Notes under the pieces: generated by a model
Told to the model about the DNA's origin: nothing
What the model saw: only the letters and a program-made list of their open reading frames with translations
Databases searched by the model: none
Translations under genes and position numbers: made by a program
Assembly (NCBI GenBank): GCA_934555855.1
Contig: CAKTFL010000013.1
Coordinates: 1 to 12,785, forward strand
Source of the DNA: an uncultured Sphingomonas sp.
Lineage (GTDB): Bacteria; Pseudomonadota; Alphaproteobacteria; Sphingomonadales; Sphingomonadaceae
Direction: 5' to 3'
Length of the DNA stretch: 12,785 nt
In this document: positions 9,488 to 12,785 of the stretch, piece by piece
Numbering within the stretch: the stretch's first letter is position 1
Layout: each line of letters begins with the position of its first letter

Positions 9488-11476
9488 TTAGACGGTGACC
9501 TGCTCGCCCAGTTCCAGCACCTTGCCGGGCGGGATCCGGAGGAAATCGGTGGGGTCGCTCGCATTGCGTTGCAGGAACATGAAGATGCGGTCCTGCCAGG
9601 GCGGCATCCCCTCCTTCGCCTCGGGCTTCAGCGAATTGCGCCCGATGAAATAGCTGGTCCGCATCGGGTCCAGCCCCTTGCGGTCGCCCTTGCCGCCCAG
9701 GCCGAGATCGGCGGGAACGTCCGGCACCTCCATGAAGCCGTATCGAAGCACCATCACGGCGAAGTCGTCGTTGAGCCGCCGCTTCTCCGCGCGCTGGGCC
9801 GGATCGACGAACGGCCGGTCGGTGCTGCGGACCGACACCACCAGATTGCGCTCGTGCAGCACCTTGTTGTGCTTCAGGTTGTGGAGCAGCGCGCCGGGCG
9901 CGGCTTCCGGATCGCCGGTTAGGAACACGGCGGTGCCGGGCACGCGTTCCGGCGGCCGCTTGGCAAGCGCCGCGACGAGGTCGGCCAGCGGAATGCTCTG
10001 CCGCTCCTCGAAAGCGCGCACGATGCCGCGCCCGCGCACCCAGGTGTATATCACGAAGCCGATCAGGCCTGCGATCACCAGCGGTACCCAGCCCCCCTCG
10101 ATCACACGCAGGATATTGGCGCCGAAGAAGATCAGGTCGAGCACCAGGAACGGCAGGATCGTCGCCACCGCGCGCAACCGCGACCAGTGCCAGTGATACC
10201 GGACCACGAGATAGGCGAGGCAGGTGGTGATCACCATCGTCCCCGTCACCGCGATGCCATAGGCAGCGGCCATGTCGGACGAGGTGCGGAACTGTGCCAC
10301 CAGCAGCAGCACGCCGGCCAGCAGCAACCAGTTGATGGCGGGCAGGTAGATCTGCCCCGCAAACGCGGCGGAGGTCTGGCGCAGGCGCAGCCGGGGCAGC
10401 AGCCCGAGCTGGACCGCCTGCTGGGTCAGGGAAAAGGCGCCGGTGATGACGGCCTGGCTGGCGATCACGGTGGCCGCCCCCGCAAGGACGATCAGCGGCG
10501 CGCGAAGGCCCGTTGGCGCCATCAGGAAGAACCAGTCGCGATTGGCGAAGGGCTGTCCGGCCGCCTCGGTCGCGTGCAGCGTCGACAGCGCAAAGGCGCC
10601 CTGGCCGAGATAGTTGAGCGCCAGCGCGGGGAAGGCGAGCGCGAACCAGCCCCAGCGGATCGGCGTCCGCCCGAAATGCCCCATGTCGGCGGTCAGCGCC
10701 TCCGCCCCGGTCACCGTCAGGAACACGGCGCCCAGAGTGAACAGGCCCACCGTCCCGTGCTGGGCGAGGTAGCTGACCGCATAGCCCGGCCAGAACACGC
10801 CGAGGATGGAGAGGTCGTCGGCGATGTGCCACGCTCCCAGTGCGCCGATGACGACGAACCACAGGATGCAGACCGGGCCGAACAGCTGGGCGACCCGCGC
10901 AGTCCCCCCCTTCTGCACGAAGAACAGCGCCACCAGGATGGCGATGGTCAGCGCGCGCACCTTGTCCTCATTGAAGAAGCCGGCGGCGCTCGGGATGGTG
11001 CGGAACCCCTCCATCGCCGACAGGACGGACAGGGACGGGGTGATGATCGCGTCGCCGTAGAACAGCGCCGCGCCCGCCGCGCCCAGGATCAGCGCCGTGC
11101 GCGACCGGAACCCGGCGGCGCGCCGGGCCAGCGCCGCCAGCGCCAGCACGCCGCCCTCGCCCTGATTGTCGGCGCGCATCAGGAACAGGACGTATTTCAG
11201 CGTGACCACAAGGATCAGCGCCCACAGCGCGAGGCTGAGCACGCCCAGTATTTCCGACGCGACGATGCCGTCGCCGGCCGCCTGGCCCAGCGCCTCGCGA
11301 AAAGCGTAGAGCGGGCTGGTGCCGATGTCGCCGAACACCACGCCGATCGCGCCCACCGTCAGCCACGTCAGCGACTGACGGTGATCGGGATGGGTGGCGG
11401 GCAGGTCGGTGAGATGGGCCTGGCCATCTCCCGGCGTGGTTGCAGGGAGATCGATGACGGACGATGATGCGGACAT
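9488..11476 (-). CDS. kup: Low-affinity potassium transporter Kup
   Basis: K+ uptake protein of the KUP/HAK/KT family in the inner membrane, working as a proton-coupled symporter. It has 662 aa, as usual. After a polar N-terminus of about 35 residues comes the family signature GVVFGDIGTSPLYAF (GDIGTSPLY at 49-57). About twelve membrane segments follow to roughly residue 460, then a cytoplasmic domain of about 200 residues with FLTGDPEAAPGALLHNLKHN and YFIGRNSLKP, ending in EQVTV. The ATG at 11476 was chosen because residues before it in the open frame (to 11860) are arginine-rich noise running antisense through pdeM. The Shine-Dalgarno is weak. The gene is divergent from pdeM across 119 bp, where I can place no promoter with confidence. 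Confidence 0.95.
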   Translation of the reverse strand: MSASSSVIDLPATTPGDGQAHLTDLPATHPDHRQSLTWLTVGAIGVVFGDIGTSPLYAFREALGQAAGDGIVASEILGVLSLALWALILVVTLKYVLFLMRADNQGEGGVLALAALARRAAGFRSRTALILGAAGAALFYGDAIITPSLSVLSAMEGFRTIPSAAGFFNEDKVRALTIAILVALFFVQKGGTARVAQLFGPVCILWFVVIGALGAWHIADDLSILGVFWPGYAVSYLAQHGTVGLFTLGAVFLTVTGAEALTADMGHFGRTPIRWGWFALAFPALALNYLGQGAFALSTLHATEAAGQPFANRDWFFLMAPTGLRAPLIVLAGAATVIASQAVITGAFSLTQQAVQLGLLPRLRLRQTSAAFAGQIYLPAINWLLLAGVLLLVAQFRTSSDMAAAYGIAVTGTMVITTCLAYLVVRYHWHWSRLRAVATILPFLVLDLIFFGANILRVIEGGWVPLVIAGLIGFVIYTWVRGRGIVRAFEERQSIPLADLVAALAKRPPERVPGTAVFLTGDPEAAPGALLHNLKHNKVLHERNLVVSVRSTDRPFVDPAQRAEKRRLNDDFAVMVLRYGFMEVPDVPADLGLGGKGDRKGLDPMRTSYFIGRNSLKPEAKEGMPPWQDRIFMFLQRNASDPTDFLRIPPGKVLELGEQVTV

Positions 11477-11595
11477 GCCGACGCAAGAGCCTCGAAGGAC
11501 GGCGCGCTTTACGCCCTTTTTCGCGACGCGCAAGCGGGATTTGCTGCGACGCACAAGTGCTTGAAACCCGGTCGCTCCCCGGGCATGGCGGAAGC

Positions 11596-12258
11596 ATGGT
11601 TCCCTTTTCGTTCGGCGGACACGATCTGATGGCGCTGCCCAGCGGTGCGCTGTTCTGGCCGAAACGCGGCGCGCTGCTCGTCGCCGACCTGCATCTGGAA
11701 AAGGCCAGCTGGTTCGCCAGCCGCGGACAGATGCTGCCGCCCTATGACTCGCTTCACACGCTGGGCGAACTGACCGACGCGGTCGAGGCGACCGGCGCGC
11801 ACGAGATCTGGTGCCTGGGCGACAGCTATCATGACGCGGAAGGGTGCGAGCGGCTGCCACCGCGCGGGCAGGCGATGCTGCGCGCGCTGACCGGGCGGAT
11901 GAGCTGGACGTGGATCACCGGCAATCACGATCCGGTGATCCTCGATCGGTGCGGCGGTGAAGTGGTGGCGGAGGCGTCGGTGGACGGGCTGGTGCTGCGT
12001 CACGAGGCGGTGCCCGGCGACCCGCGGCCGGAATTGTCGGGCCATTTCCATCCCAAGCTGCGCCTGTCGGTGCGCGGCCGTGCGGTGGCGCGGCGCTGCT
12101 TCGTCGCGACATCGACGAAGCTCGTGCTGCCGGCCTTTGGCGCGCTGACCGGCGGGCTCGACCCGGATCATCCGGAGATCGTCAAGGCGGTGGGGCGCGA
12201 GGCGCACGCGCTGGTGCCGATCGAGAACCGGATGCTGCGCTTTCCAATCGCGGCGTAG
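11596..12258 (+). CDS. pdeM: Ligase-associated metallophosphoesterase PdeM
   Basis: A cytoplasmic metallophosphoesterase (220 aa) of the family named ligase-associated DNA damage response endonuclease PdeM. The two-metal site is complete: DLHLEK (D31, H33), GDSYHD (D76), GNHD (N110, H111), H136 and GHFHP (H150, H152). In many bacteria it is encoded beside an Lhr-like helicase and an ATP-dependent DNA ligase. Neither is visible here, so the gene stands apart from those partners within this window. I chose the ATG at 11596, with GGCGGAAG just upstream; the frame is open to 11464, but the extra residues overlap the start of kup and match nothing. It converges with msrA, with only 13 bp between the two stop codons. 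Confidence 0.9.
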   Translation: MVPFSFGGHDLMALPSGALFWPKRGALLVADLHLEKASWFASRGQMLPPYDSLHTLGELTDAVEATGAHEIWCLGDSYHDAEGCERLPPRGQAMLRALTGRMSWTWITGNHDPVILDRCGGEVVAEASVDGLVLRHEAVPGDPRPELSGHFHPKLRLSVRGRAVARRCFVATSTKLVLPAFGALTGGLDPDHPEIVKAVGREAHALVPIENRMLRFPIAA

Positions 12259-12271
12259 GCCGGCCAGTCCT

Positions 12272-12785
12272 CTACCGCGCCAGTCTCGCATAGGCGGCAC
12301 GGAACGCCGCCACCTTCGGCTTGTCCCACGCCACGATATATGGATGGCGGGGATTTCGGTCGTAAAAGCGCTGGTGATACGCTTCGGCCGGGTAAAAGGC
12401 GCCGGTCTCGACTCGGGTGACGATCGGGCGCGCGAAGACGTGGGCGTCGCCGAGCTGGGCGAGATAGGCGCGCGCGACCCGCGCCTGATCGGGGGTCTGC
12501 GGGAAGATCGCCGACCGATAGCTCGGCCCGCTGTCCGGCCCCTGACGGTTCAGCTGGGTCGGATCGTGCGCGATCGAGAAATAGACGCGCAGCAGCGTGG
12601 CATAGCTGACCTGACGCGGGTCGAAGCTGATCCGCACCGCCTCGGCATGGCCGGTCCGTTCGGTCGACACCTGGTCATAGCTGGCGGTGGCGCGGGTACC
12701 GCCGGCATAGCCCGCCGTTGCCGAGCGCACGCCTTTCATCTGCTCGAACACCGCCTCCATGCCCCAAAAGCAGCCCCCCGCGAGC
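12272..12785 (-). CDS. msrA: Peptide-methionine (S)-S-oxide reductase, cut at the right edge
   Basis: Repairs oxidised methionine by reducing the S-form of methionine sulfoxide. The gene runs beyond the right edge: upstream of the first in-window ATG (12760) the frame continues and encodes LAGGCFWG, with the catalytic cysteine codon at 12770-12772. The true start therefore lies outside. Visible hallmarks are GYAGGTRATASYDQVSTERTGHAE, with its glutamate, SYRSAIF and YHQRFYDRN; the quoted first block spans about residues 17-40 after that ATG. No other cysteine occurs in the visible part, including the C-terminal tail (AAYARLAR), so the usual resolving cysteines are absent. The missing N-terminus may hold a signal peptide, since LAGGCFWG is close to the edge. 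The location (cytoplasm or periplasm) cannot be decided. Confidence 0.93.
   Translation of the reverse strand, partial: LAGGCFWGMEAVFEQMKGVRSATAGYAGGTRATASYDQVSTERTGHAEAVRISFDPRQVSYATLLRVYFSIAHDPTQLNRQGPDSGPSYRSAIFPQTPDQARVARAYLAQLGDAHVFARPIVTRVETGAFYPAEAYHQRFYDRNPRHPYIVAWDKPKVAAFRAAYARLAR

Noticed and set aside
10187..11467. 426-aa plus-strand frame antisense to kup
   Set aside because: Low-complexity composition rich in arginine, glutamine and histidine, no plausible start context, and it lies wholly against the well-supported kup gene.
11464..11595. N-terminal extension of PdeM
   Set aside because: The added residues overlap the kup start and lack similarity to the family; the metallophosphoesterase fold begins right after 11596.
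11477..11860. N-terminal extension of kup to 790 aa
   Set aside because: The extra 128 residues are arginine-rich, run antisense through pdeM and match nothing in the KUP family; the normal N-terminus starts at 11476.

Overview
The window looks like chromosomal DNA from a GC-rich alphaproteobacterium, most likely a sphingomonad (Sphingomonas or a close relative). The grounds are the protein flavour of all ten genes, very GC-rich third codon positions, a cobalamin-dependent (class II) ribonucleotide reductase, and a direct-repeat SOS box of the alphaproteobacterial LexA type (GTTC-N7-GTTC) in front of dinB. No mobile element, CRISPR array or phage gene is visible; the gene content is mostly housekeeping.

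Layout, left to right. Bases 1-225 hold no gene. They look like the leader and control region of a gene that starts just beyond the left edge and runs leftward: a strong Shine-Dalgarno lies at the very edge, and two LacI-type 14-bp operator sequences overlap a TTGACA box. Then come three leftward genes: dinB (error-prone DNA polymerase IV, with a LexA box and probably a leaderless mRNA), a Tat-exported DUF885 metallohydrolase starting at TTG, and an aldo/keto reductase. nrdJ (class II ribonucleotide reductase) runs rightward from a divergent spacer. A 208-bp gap without a convincing gene follows. Next is a leftward two-gene unit: a 103-aa protein of unknown function and a GDT1/TMEM165-like membrane protein whose ion-binding motifs are eroded. 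Then rpmG (ribosomal protein L33) runs rightward with a strong terminator, followed by a 170-bp stretch rich in hairpins and a rightward exported protein with two retropepsin domains. Paired hairpins separate it from leftward kup (potassium transporter). Last are rightward pdeM (metallophosphoesterase associated with DNA-ligase loci) and, convergent with it, msrA (methionine sulfoxide reductase), cut by the right edge just upstream of its catalytic cysteine.

How the genes relate. There is no single pathway. Loosely linked themes are DNA precursor supply and damage tolerance (nrdJ, dinB, pdeM), protein oxidation repair (msrA), periplasmic proteolysis (DUF885 protein and tandem retropepsin) and ion homeostasis (kup, GDT1-like). 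I found no clearly new multi-gene system. The most unusual items are the GDT1-like protein lacking its acidic motif residues next to an unknown small gene, the single-chain tandem retropepsin, the leaderless LexA-controlled dinB, the twin operators at the left edge and the structured RNA-like stretch after rpmG. Long open frames antisense to or overlapping dinB, nrdJ and kup are treated as GC-rich shadows.
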